Source: Candidatus Methylospira mobilis (GTDB lineage Bacteria; Pseudomonadota; Gammaproteobacteria; Methylococcales; Methylococcaceae). Taken from it: a stretch of DNA of 64,000 nucleotides. The translations under genes were made by a program, and so were the position numbers. Positions 32,158 through 39,665 of the stretch are shown one piece after another. The DNA is taken from positions 4,341,389 to 4,405,388 of the forward strand of contig NZ_CP044205.1 in the NCBI RefSeq assembly GCF_009498235.1. The letters are read 5' to 3'. The stretch's first letter is position 1, and the number at the start of each line of letters is the position of its first letter. The notes under the pieces are model-generated. The model searched no databases, had not been told where the DNA came from, and worked only from the letters and a program-made list of their open reading frames with translations.

Positions 32158-33161
32158 GCAATCTGTTCCTGTTTGGAAACCCGATTCCTTCTTGCTTCTT
32201 CCCGCCGCATGGCTGACTTAATATGGCGTTCCGTCAAAAACTCTTTACCGGATAAAACCATTTCCTTAATGGCTCGGCGTAGAACTCTTTCGACATCCGC
32301 ATGCGACATTCCTTTGAAAAGACATGTTATTTTGCTGTCATCAACTTCAAACTCACGGCGTACCCCTTTAAGCTTGATGGTAAGTAAGCGTTTGAGCTGT
32401 TCAGAATTAGGGGCTTCGAACACCAGCACTTCATCAAAGCGTCGCCAAATAGCCGAGTCCAGAATGCCTTCGTGATTGGTGGCCGCAACTAATAGGCTTT
32501 TACCGTCATAGGCATCAAGCATTTGTAGAAAAGCATTAACCACTCGTTTTAATTCGCCATGTTCGGCACTATCGGCGCGATCTTTGGCCAGAGCGTCAAA
32601 CTCATCGAATAAGACCACCATAGGGACAGATGCAATAAAATCGAATACTTTACGCAGATTTGCCGCCGTTTCTCCCAAATAAGAGGACACAACGCTATCA
32701 ATTCGTACAATCGCCAAGGGCAAGCCCAGTTCAGCGGCAACCATTTCCGCCGATAGTGTTTTGCCGCATCCGGGCGGGCCGCAGAACAGTAAGCGATCGG
32801 CCGGAAATAAACCATGCGAACTGAGTATTTCAACACGATGATGCTCTTCAAGAATTTCATCCAGCAGCGAACGATTTTCATCCGACAAAACGACGTCGTC
32901 AATTCTGCGTAACGGTTCTTTTATCTGGAGAAGGGCTAAGCCACGCTCTTTATCTTCCGGCAATTTGGAAAATTCAAAGCGCTTTGCTTGCTCAGAAGCA
33001 CTGCGCCGACCGTAGAGGATTTTTTCAAGATCATTGGCTAACAGATGGTGTTGCTTGTCGCGTTCTTCCTGAATAACTTTTTCAGAAACACGACGGAAAG
33101 AGTCTGAATCGCCCTCAGAACCTGACTTGATGAGTTGTCTTAGTAGTGCTCCGGAAGCCAT
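32154..33161 (-). CDS. ietA: AAA+ ATPase of an IetAS system
   Basis: The 335-residue AAA+ ATPase has Walker A CGPPGCGKT (near 128-135), Walker B VVLFDEFDAL (near 183-190), sensor 1 in VAATNHEGIL and arginine fingers in IWRRF. The N-terminal part FRRVSEKVIQEERDKQHHLL matches IetA-type ATPases. An AGGAAAGG ribosome site lies before the ATG. IetA is thought to control the protease encoded by the overlapping ietS. A 66-codon ORF ends 14 bases upstream, and an ImmA-type regulator gene lies before that. Confidence 0.87.
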   Translation of the reverse strand: MASGALLRQLIKSGSEGDSDSFRRVSEKVIQEERDKQHHLLANDLEKILYGRRSASEQAKRFEFSKLPEDKERGLALLQIKEPLRRIDDVVLSDENRSLLDEILEEHHRVEILSSHGLFPADRLLFCGPPGCGKTLSAEMVAAELGLPLAIVRIDSVVSSYLGETAANLRKVFDFIASVPMVVLFDEFDALAKDRADSAEHGELKRVVNAFLQMLDAYDGKSLLVAATNHEGILDSAIWRRFDEVLVFEAPNSEQLKRLLTIKLKGVRREFEVDDSKITCLFKGMSHADVERVLRRAIKEMVLSGKEFLTERHIKSAMRREEARRNRVSKQEQIA

Positions 33162-33175
33162 CCTTTCCTGCCTGG

Positions 33176-33376
33176 TTACTGGGTTTTTTGAGGTTTAGCT
33201 ATATTTTTTTCACTACCATACTTTACCATAGTGTTGAACTTGGCTTTTGAATCAGCAGGGTGAAATTGCCAGCAATAATTCACTTTCTCCCCGGCCTTAA
33301 ATACGCACATTGATATGGGTTGCCATCCGGTCGAAACGCCGCACTTTCCGGCCAAATTCAGGCTTTTCCCGGACAT
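33176..33376 (-). CDS. Small protein between the ImmA regulator and ietA
   Basis: A 66-residue frame begins one base after the stop of the XRE-ImmA gene (TAGCATG) and ends 14 bases before ietA, so it fills the gap in the operon exactly. The product has three cysteines, an aromatic-rich NYCWQFHPADSK stretch and a basic tail. No signal peptide or family is recognised. Its packing into the operon argues for translation. It might be an extra component of the protease system, or an accessory to the regulator. The start has only a weak GGACGAG ribosome-site match, within the end of the upstream gene. Confidence 0.6.
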   Translation of the reverse strand: MSGKSLNLAGKCGVSTGWQPISMCVFKAGEKVNYCWQFHPADSKAKFNTMVKYGSEKNIAKPQKTQ

Positions 33377-33377
33377 G

Positions 33378-34487
33378 CTACTCGTCCGCTTGAAACCTGA
33401 AACTCACCCGCAAATCATTCATCCACGAAGGCTCAATCAAGCCGTCATGCTGGAGTCGTCCGACCACGATTCCTGGATGGATGCCGATTTTTGCGGCGAA
33501 ATCGCATACTGCGGACTGGGTGCGCAGATCCGCCAGTTCGGAAGCGAAACGCTCGGGAATCAGGAAATCTCCGGCCCAGTCATTGGCTTGACGTTCTTCA
33601 ATGCAATCCGTCCCGGATTGATTCGGGTCATCCAGATAAACCGATTTTTTCTCTTTGGCATGCAGCAGTATGTGTGCCGCTTCATGAAACAGGGTAAACC
33701 AGAACTTGTCGTTGGTTTTGCCGTAGAGCGAGAGCTGGATCAGTGGACGATGCGCATTAAGCCAGCGCGCCACGCCGCTCACATGCGCTTTGGGTATGCC
33801 GGGAACCAGCACAAACGCGACCCCGGCCCTATGAAACAATGTTCGCAAACGCGGCAGGAATTCGCCGGGGGGCAGGGTGGTCAATGTTCGCATCTCGTCC
33901 AGCGCCGCCTCGAAGCGCGCGCGCTCATATTTCGGCCCGTCCTGTTTCTCGGCATTCTGCTCCCCCATGCGCAACCAGGCGGAAATGGCGCCGATATCGC
34001 TCTGCTCCGCTCTGCTGCGCCGAAAAGCGGCCTGCATCTGACCATAGTGCTTGCGCCACTCGTCGGGGGAGGCGACGCCAAAAAAGCGCAGGCACGATTC
34101 CACTATGCCGGGTTTTGATTTCGCGTCTATGCGGCATTTTGCTATGGCGCCGGCGCTCATCAATTCCTTTACAGGCAGTTGCTCCAGCCAGTCAACCCAG
34201 ACGGTGAATTTCTCCGTGGCATCCAGGCGCGCGCACCGCTCGCGATACTTCGCTTCGCGCGTCAGCCAGAAGCCAACGGTGCTGCCCACTACGCGTTCCA
34301 GCCTGATGGCTGCATCGTCGGTGAGTGGAACCTTGCCTTTGATGAGCTGGTTAACGTGCTTGGTGGTGTAGCCCAATCGCTGGGCCAATTCGGCTTGAGT
34401 CCAGTCCCGTTCTTCGATAATGTCGAGGATGGTTTCGCCAGGGGGAGAAACCCAGTCCGGCGCATAAGGCGCGCTCAGTTCAGTCAT
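33378..34487 (-). CDS. XRE-family HTH with ImmA/IrrE-type M78 peptidase domain
   Basis: The 369-residue protein starts with a HigA-like XRE helix-turn-helix (ILDIIEERDWTQAELAQRLGYTTKHVNQLI, here spanning residues ~20-50). The C-terminal half is an ImmA/IrrE zinc-peptidase domain with the HExxH motif in LFHEAAHILLH (H268, E269, H272). Such proteins bind DNA as repressors and cut regulators on a signal. The start overlaps the end of the upstream HigB-like toxin gene by 8 bases, as in higBA modules. It probably represses the operon at the palindrome at 34830-34858 (inference). Confidence 0.87.
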   Translation of the reverse strand: MTELSAPYAPDWVSPPGETILDIIEERDWTQAELAQRLGYTTKHVNQLIKGKVPLTDDAAIRLERVVGSTVGFWLTREAKYRERCARLDATEKFTVWVDWLEQLPVKELMSAGAIAKCRIDAKSKPGIVESCLRFFGVASPDEWRKHYGQMQAAFRRSRAEQSDIGAISAWLRMGEQNAEKQDGPKYERARFEAALDEMRTLTTLPPGEFLPRLRTLFHRAGVAFVLVPGIPKAHVSGVARWLNAHRPLIQLSLYGKTNDKFWFTLFHEAAHILLHAKEKKSVYLDDPNQSGTDCIEERQANDWAGDFLIPERFASELADLRTQSAVCDFAAKIGIHPGIVVGRLQHDGLIEPSWMNDLRVSFRFQADE

Positions 34488-34811
34488 GGTAGTCTCCTAT
34501 GAATTCGATACAGATTATGGTGACTTGCGACCAGTCTATGGACCGATCGTCGCGTACAGGCAGGGGATTATGGTCGGGAGCAAATACGAGCCGCCACCCC
34601 CGCGTCAAATCAAGAGCGAATTGCCCAGACCGATCCCCCCTTTCAGGGGATGGGGATTGCCGGCCGTTAATTCGCTTACCCTGTTTGCCGCCTCCAAATC
34701 ATCCAGACGCGCTCTGAGTTTGCGTGCGCAATCAGCCCCGAGCTTTTTCTCGGCAACGGCTCGCGTTTCACATAACGCCCGTATCCTTTTGTCCTTGAAT
34801 TTTATCTCCAA
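34480..34811 (-). pseudogene. HigB/RelE-like toxin gene, frameshifted at a six-G run
   Basis: The start is the TTG at 34811, giving MEIKFKDKRIRALCE, the typical opening of the HigB/RelE toxin family. After NPHPLKG the frame is lost at the run of six G (CCCCCC on the plus strand, 34635-34640). Removing two G or adding one joins the part DRSGQFALDLTRGWRLVF ... DWSQVTIICIEFIGDYHD, which ends in a TGA overlapping the start of the antitoxin-like XRE gene (ATGACTGA). Repaired, the toxin has about 110 residues, the family norm. The lesion is either inactivation, a switchable tract or a sequencing error. Confidence 0.75.
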
Positions 34812-34829
34812 AAGAGTCTCGTTATTCTA

Positions 34830-34858
34830 TGTTTATTTACCTGAAAGGTAAATAAACA
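34830..34858. promoter_or_regulatory. Perfect 13-bp inverted repeat, probable operator of the HigB-ImmA-IetAS operon
   Basis: The 13-base arms TGTTTATTTACCT and AGGTAAATAAACA flank GAA with no mismatch. The site lies 18 bases upstream of the toxin start, where an XRE antitoxin would bind to repress its own operon. Confidence 0.72.
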
Positions 34859-34900
34859 TTAATATTAGTGAGGGCGCTACTCCAGCCAAATATGGTGCTC

Positions 34901-34972
34901 CATGCGGTAAAAACAGCAGGTGGCCGGGCTGTTCGGCCTTGAGCGTCAGGTATTGGCGCATTATCGGAGTAC
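34901..34972 (-). repeat. Relic of the mutS 5' end (direct repeat of 29634-29704)
   Basis: This 72-base stretch (minus strand) matches the start of mutS, codons for about [20 protein letters not shown], with five mismatches and one extra A. It has the same orientation as mutS. The two copies are 5.27 kb apart and bracket the HigB-ImmA-IetA-IetS operon. It has no coding function. Confidence 0.85.
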
Positions 34973-35235
34973 GAGCTTTTAACTACTTGTTTTTATGCTG
35001 ATTTTGTTTTAATTCAGTGTTTTAGGAAGCCGAAAGCTCCGCCATATGCCGCCATGTTTTTCCGTTTAACGCCATGTTTCACGCACGGCGCCGTTGCGAT
35101 GACCGTCGCCTGCGGGCGGATTTGTAGCCATATCACTTCCCATAGGTTACAAGGTGATCTACATGGAAATAATATATAATCAAAAAAATTATGTAAATTA
35201 TTCAAAAAGTTGATTTATGCTTTAAAATCTTAAGA
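34973..35235. other. AT-rich intergenic stretch before the truncated WYL gene
   Basis: No supported gene is found in this 263-base region. It holds AT-rich tracts around 35160-35220, and an open frame joins the WYL gene from about 35197 with no family similarity. Confidence 0.4.
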
Positions 35236-35874
35236 ATGCGCCGCTTAACGGCGCTATCGCGCGGATTCGGGGACGGCATCGGCGGTAGTGGCGAGCCGTT
35301 GCTGACATGCGAATTCCCGAAAGTGCTTAACCGGCCTTCGATGGAAATCCTCGCGCCGATTGCTCGAACGATTCGCCAACGAAAGATCGTCAGCATCGAC
35401 TACGCCTCGCATGGCAGCGGATTTTCGACACGCGAAATCGCGCCGTTCGCTTTGGTCAATGACGGCTTGCGATGGCACGTTCGCGCCTATGATCGTAAAA
35501 GACCCGATTTTCTGGACTTTGTGATTACTCGGATTTCCAGAAGCCGGCTTGCCGAAACGGGACAGGTTTTGCCTCACGAACTGCCCGCTGCCGACATCCA
35601 ATGGAACAGGATAGTAGAGTTGGATCTGGTGCCGCATCCCAATCAGGAGCATCCCGGGATCATCGAAAACGATTACGGGATGACCGGCGGCCTATTGCAT
35701 TTAAAGCTGCGTGCAGCCGTTGCCGGCTATGTATTGCGGCAGTGGATCGTCGATTGTTCGTCCGGACACAGCCTGCAAGGCAAAGAATATCGCTTATGGT
35801 TAAGAAATCACCTGGCGCTCTACGGCGTCTCCAGTGCCCAGTTTGCCCCTGGCTATGAATTTCCCGAAGTTTGA
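35236..35874 (+). CDS. WYL-domain transcription regulator, missing its N-terminal HTH
   Basis: The 212-residue protein matches the C-terminal part of WYL-type regulators often found with defence genes. The middle has RQRKIVSIDYASHGSGFSTR then IAPFALVNDGLRWHVRAYDR, the WYL core. It begins with LTALSRGFGDGIGGSGEP, which in complete homologues follows a winged-helix domain of about 100 residues. No such domain is encoded in frame upstream. The likely cause is a 5' deletion. If translated it could sense a ligand but not bind DNA alone. It stands 60 bases before hsdM and is probably the remains of its regulator. Confidence 0.72.
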   Translation: MRRLTALSRGFGDGIGGSGEPLLTCEFPKVLNRPSMEILAPIARTIRQRKIVSIDYASHGSGFSTREIAPFALVNDGLRWHVRAYDRKRPDFLDFVITRISRSRLAETGQVLPHELPAADIQWNRIVELDLVPHPNQEHPGIIENDYGMTGGLLHLKLRAAVAGYVLRQWIVDCSSGHSLQGKEYRLWLRNHLALYGVSSAQFAPGYEFPEV

Positions 35875-35934
35875 AAGCCCAAACGCTATCGAATAGGGAC
35901 TACTATTTACGAATCGGACAAGTAAAGCCCGCGC

Positions 35935-38304
35935 ATGAACCACGCCGCACACAATAAACTCGTTTCCTTTATCTGGTCGATCGCCGACGATTGCTTGCGC
36001 GACGTCTACGTTCGCGGCAAATACCGCGATGTGATTCTGCCGATGGTGGTGTTGCGCCGCCTGGATGCGCTGTTAGAGCCCAGCAAAGACAAGGTCCTGG
36101 AAGAGCTGGCTTTTCAGAAAAACGACATGGGCCTGACCGAACCGGACGATAACGGTCTGAAAGATGCCTCCGGCTATGTGTTTTACAACACCAGTAAATG
36201 GACGCTCACGCAATTGCTGAAAACCGCCACCAACAATCAGCAAATCCTGTTGGCGAATGTCGAAGACTATTTGAACGGCTACAGCGCCAACGTCAAGGAA
36301 ATCATCGACAAATTCAATCTCAAAACCCAGGTGCGCCATATGGCGGGCAAGGATGTTTTGCTCGGCGTGCTGGAAAAATTTACCTCGCCGTACATCAACC
36401 TCACGCCATACGATAAGGAAGACCCCGACGGCAATCGCCTGCCGGCCCTGACCAATCTGGGCATGGGTTATGTGTTCGAAGAGCTGATCCGGAAATTCAA
36501 CGAAGAAAACAACGAAGAGGCCGGCGAGCACTTCACGCCCCGCGAAGTGATCGAACTGATGACGCACTTGATCTTCGATCCGGTAAAAGAGCAACTGCCG
36601 CCGGTCATGACCATCTACGACCCGGCCTGCGGTTCCGGCGGCATGCTCACCGAGTCGCAAAACTTCATCAAGGACGAGGAAGGCGCGATACGCGCGACCG
36701 GCGACGTCTATTTGTACGGCAAGGAAATCAACGACGAAACCTACGCCATCTGCAAATCCGACATGATGATCAAGGGCAACAATCCGGCCAACATCCGCGC
36801 CGGTTCCACGCTGTCCACGGATGAATTCGCCGGCACCCGCTTTGATTTCATGCTATCCAATCCGCCTTATGGCAAAAGCTGGGCCAGCGAACAGAAATAC
36901 ATCAAGGACGGCGGCGATGTGATCGATGCCCGGTTTCGGGTCACGCTTAACGACTACTGGGGCAATGAGGAAACGCTGGACGCCACGCCGCGCTCCAGCG
37001 ACGGCCAGTTGCTGTTTCTGATGGAAATGGTCAGTAAAATGAAGCCGCTGGATAACAGCCCGCACGGCTCGCGCATCGCTTCCGTGCATAACGGCTCCAG
37101 CCTGTTCACCGGCGATGCCGGCAGCGGCGAAAGCAATATCCGCCGTCACCTCATCGAAAACGACTTGCTGGAAGCCATTATCCAGCTACCCAACAACCTG
37201 TTTTACAACACCGGCATCACCACCTACATCTGGTTGCTGTCCAACCGCAAAGCGCCGGAACGCAAAGGCAAAGTGCAGTTAATCGACGCCAGCCGGCTCT
37301 ACCGCAAGCTGCGCAAAAATCTCGGCAACAAAAACTGCGAATTCGCCCCCGAACATATCCGGGAAATCGTCGATACCTACCTGGCATTGGCAACCCGGGA
37401 ACGCCAGACCGATGATGCGGGTATTGCCGCCCAGATTTTCGACAACAGCGATTTCGGCTATTACAAAGTCGCGATTGAACGCCCGGACCGCCGCAAGGCC
37501 CAATTCAGCCAGACGCGCATTGAAACCTTACGTTTCGACAAAGCGCTGAATCAGCCGATGCAGTGGATTTACCAACAATGGGGCGATGCCGTCTATCGAC
37601 CCGGCTGCCTGGAGCAACACGAAAAAAACATCCTGGCCTGGTGCGAAGACAACGAGCTGGGCCTCAACGCCAAAAATCGCAGCAAGTTGCTCAGCCTGGA
37701 TACCTGGTTGAAACAACAAAACCTGATGCAGACCGCCCAAGCCCTGATGGCGGCGATTGGCGGCGACGAGTCCGGCGATTTCAACCAGTTCAAGGCCTCC
37801 GTCGATGCCATACTCAAGGCGCAAGCGATCAAGCTGACCGCCAGCGATAAAAACGCCATCCTCAATGCCGTCAGTTGCTACGACGAAACCGCCGAAAAAG
37901 TCATCGCGCAGTCGCTCAAACTCAACGGCGACAAGCTTGATGTCTTGCTGCATCGCCTGGATTGCAGCAAGGATGAACTACCGGATTTCGGCTATTACCC
38001 GGCCGATAAAAAAGGCGAATACCTCACGTACGAATCCAACGCCGACCTGCGCGACAGCGAATCGGTGCCGTTGGACGACCCGATTCACCGCTATTTCCAG
38101 GCCGAAGTGAAACCGCATGTCGCAGAAGCCTGGATTAACCTGGATTCAGTCAAAATCGGTTACGAAATCAGCTTCAACAAATACTTCTATCGGCATAAGC
38201 CGCTGCGCAGCATGAATGAGGTGGCTAAAGACATCATTGCGTTGGAAAAACAGGCCGAAGGTTTGATTGCGGATATTCTGGGCATAGACGTAAACCTGTT
38301 ATAG
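35935..38304 (+). CDS. hsdM: Type I restriction-modification DNA methyltransferase subunit HsdM
   Basis: HsdM makes N6-methyladenine at the HsdS-chosen sequence and is also part of the restriction complex. The HsdM N-terminal helical domain is followed by the SAM-binding motif DPACGSGGM (near 229-237), the catalytic NPPYGKSW (near 309-316) and the GEHFTPREVIELM motif before the Rossmann domain. At 789 residues it is much longer than classical HsdM (about 500): a C-terminal extension of about 250 residues starts near 525 (RKAQFSQTRIETLRFDK). The extension suits the long HsdM class. The frame is intact. Confidence 0.95.
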   Translation: MNHAAHNKLVSFIWSIADDCLRDVYVRGKYRDVILPMVVLRRLDALLEPSKDKVLEELAFQKNDMGLTEPDDNGLKDASGYVFYNTSKWTLTQLLKTATNNQQILLANVEDYLNGYSANVKEIIDKFNLKTQVRHMAGKDVLLGVLEKFTSPYINLTPYDKEDPDGNRLPALTNLGMGYVFEELIRKFNEENNEEAGEHFTPREVIELMTHLIFDPVKEQLPPVMTIYDPACGSGGMLTESQNFIKDEEGAIRATGDVYLYGKEINDETYAICKSDMMIKGNNPANIRAGSTLSTDEFAGTRFDFMLSNPPYGKSWASEQKYIKDGGDVIDARFRVTLNDYWGNEETLDATPRSSDGQLLFLMEMVSKMKPLDNSPHGSRIASVHNGSSLFTGDAGSGESNIRRHLIENDLLEAIIQLPNNLFYNTGITTYIWLLSNRKAPERKGKVQLIDASRLYRKLRKNLGNKNCEFAPEHIREIVDTYLALATRERQTDDAGIAAQIFDNSDFGYYKVAIERPDRRKAQFSQTRIETLRFDKALNQPMQWIYQQWGDAVYRPGCLEQHEKNILAWCEDNELGLNAKNRSKLLSLDTWLKQQNLMQTAQALMAAIGGDESGDFNQFKASVDAILKAQAIKLTASDKNAILNAVSCYDETAEKVIAQSLKLNGDKLDVLLHRLDCSKDELPDFGYYPADKKGEYLTYESNADLRDSESVPLDDPIHRYFQAEVKPHVAEAWINLDSVKIGYEISFNKYFYRHKPLRSMNEVAKDIIALEKQAEGLIADILGIDVNLL

Positions 38305-38335
38305 GCGACGATTATGCTGAACGATGGGTACTTAG

Positions 38336-38445
38336 GGAAACGCTGAATAAAGCGTTTTCGTTCATGGTTCGACAAGCTCACCACGAACGAAAACAATTAC
38401 TTGCCGTTCGTCCTGAGCTTGTCGAAGGACTTAATCAGCGCTTTC
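38336..38445. mobile_element. 110-bp miniature element with IS5-type ends (MITE-like)
   Basis: The element has inverted ends, GGAAACGCTGAATAAAG on the left and, read inward on the other strand, GAAAGCGCTGATTAAG on the right. It is flanked by TTAG at 38332-38335 and 38446-38449, fitting the YTAR target of IS5-group elements. Its ends closely resemble those of the IS in vgrG. The inside contains two REP-like palindromes sharing the core TTCGACAAGCTCA in inverted order. It has no coding capacity, and so is a non-autonomous element that could be moved by the IS transposase (inference). Confidence 0.75.
38357..38430. repeat. Two REP-like palindromic repeats inside the miniature element
   Basis: The left palindrome has arms TTCGTTCATGGT and ACCACGAACGAA (one mismatch) at 38357-38391. 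The right copy, at 38406-38430, has arms GTCCT and AGGAC around GAGCTTGTCGA. The cores are in inverted orientation relative to each other, like a BIME-type pair. Confidence 0.65.
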
Positions 38446-38571
38446 TTAGAACGATTGTAACTATACAGCGTACCCGCCAAAGAGGAAGCGAGGTGATTCA
38501 GGCGAGGCCTGCTGCGCCCAGGGATGGGCGCAGAAAGCTTCCAGGGGTAGACTTGCAGCGTGGTTGATTTA

Positions 38572-38616
38572 CCGACACGCTTCCGCGTGGTTAATTTCCC
38601 GACACGCTTCCGCGTG
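38572..38616. repeat. Short direct repeat between hsdM and the toxin-antitoxin pair
   Basis: CCGACACGCTTCCGCGTG occurs at 38572-38589 and again at 38599-38616. Each copy can fold (CACGC/GCGTG). The rest of the 38446-38808 gap has no supported gene. Confidence 0.55.
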
Positions 38617-38808
38617 TCTCGACTGGCTTGCCTCACTTCCGACTACATCGGTCTCGACTTAAAAACGCATGCCGAATAGTTACGAACGATTGAATATGGG
38701 TTACTGTAATTTGGGAGACAGCGCTCTCGAATCAATCCGGCCGCTTTACAATGAGCCAACCCGCATCGAAAATGCAGGCAACTGGTTAGCCCACTAAAGG
38801 AAAAAACC

Positions 38809-39060
38809 ATGCAAATCGCCATCGACCTCCCCAATGATTTCGTCAACTTTCAATCCGTTGCCGAGATCGAGAAAGACATGCGTTTGAGTTATTCATTATG
38901 GCTATTTCAAAACGCCAAGGTCACCATCACCAAGGCGGCGGAACTGGCCCATCTGGATATATACGATTTCATGGCGGCCTGTAAGCAAAATCAAGTGCCG
39001 GTCATCGACATCGGCCGGCAGGAATTGCTGGATGAACTTGCCGGAATGCAATCGTTATGA
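38809..39060 (+). CDS. UPF0175 family antitoxin
   Basis: The 83-residue protein has the UPF0175 pattern: YSLWLFQNAKVTITKAAELAHLDIYDFMAACK, a ribbon/helix-type DNA-binding antitoxin. It ends in an ATGA overlap with the PIN-domain gene, the typical toxin-antitoxin layout. It probably neutralises the toxin and represses the pair. Confidence 0.85.
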   Translation: MQIAIDLPNDFVNFQSVAEIEKDMRLSYSLWLFQNAKVTITKAAELAHLDIYDFMAACKQNQVPVIDIGRQELLDELAGMQSL

Positions 39061-39533
39061 TTTTGGTCGCGGATTGTTCCGCACTGGCGGCATTGTCGGT
39101 CTGCGATAGCCTGCATTTGTTAGAGCAATTATTTGCCGGCGTGGCGGTGCCGGAGACCGTGTATCGGGAAGCAACGGAGCCCGATAAGCCACAAGCGCAA
39201 GTCCTCAAACAATTTCTACAGGGCAAGGTGCATCAAGTCGATTTGCGCAATTATGTATTCCTGGATGCCTTTGCCGACGCTGGCGAAACCGAGGCGATGG
39301 TGCTTTACAAGCAACTGTCGGCCGACAAATTATTGATCGATGACCGGCGGGGCCGCAAAGTGGCAAAGATCAACCAAATCGACACCATCGGCTCGCTCGG
39401 CATCTTGCTCGCCGCCAAATCCAAAGGTTTTGTGCCGGAAGTTGCGCCATTGCTCAGAAAAATCGAGCAATCGGATATTTACCTGAGCCCTGATTTAATC
39501 GCCACCGTTCTGGAATTGGCCGGTGAGATTTAA
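39057..39533 (+). CDS. PIN-domain toxin (DUF3368 type)
   Basis: The 158-residue protein is a PIN-fold ribonuclease: first Asp in MILVADCSALAAL, Glu in YREATEPD, the pair in GETEAMVLY and a late acidic site in LLIDDRRGRKVA. The DUF3368 family is the usual partner of UPF0175. The overlap with the antitoxin gene couples their translation. The pair lies between hsdM and hsdS and may stabilise the restriction locus (inference). Confidence 0.87.
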   Translation: MILVADCSALAALSVCDSLHLLEQLFAGVAVPETVYREATEPDKPQAQVLKQFLQGKVHQVDLRNYVFLDAFADAGETEAMVLYKQLSADKLLIDDRRGRKVAKINQIDTIGSLGILLAAKSKGFVPEVAPLLRKIEQSDIYLSPDLIATVLELAGEI

Positions 39534-39665
39534 TCTGCGGATGGCGGGTGACGACAGCTTCTTAATTCGCGATGCAGCGAGCCGCACATTGCGTTTGATT
39601 GGCGATAGAAAACCAGAGCGCATTCAACTACAGGCGCGTGCTGAATAAAACGAACGAGGCAAACG

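Noticed and set aside
35014..35205. Minus-strand ORF of 63 codons between the mutS relic and the WYL gene
   Set aside because: AT-rich chance frame with no ribosome site.
38357..38616. CRISPR-like array behind hsdM
   Set aside because: The repeats are palindromic REP-type units and a single direct pair, not regularly spaced identical repeats with unique spacers, and no cas gene is present.
38643..38846. Minus-strand ORF of 67 codons before the UPF0175 gene
   Set aside because: It covers the promoter region and start of the antitoxin gene and has no family pattern.
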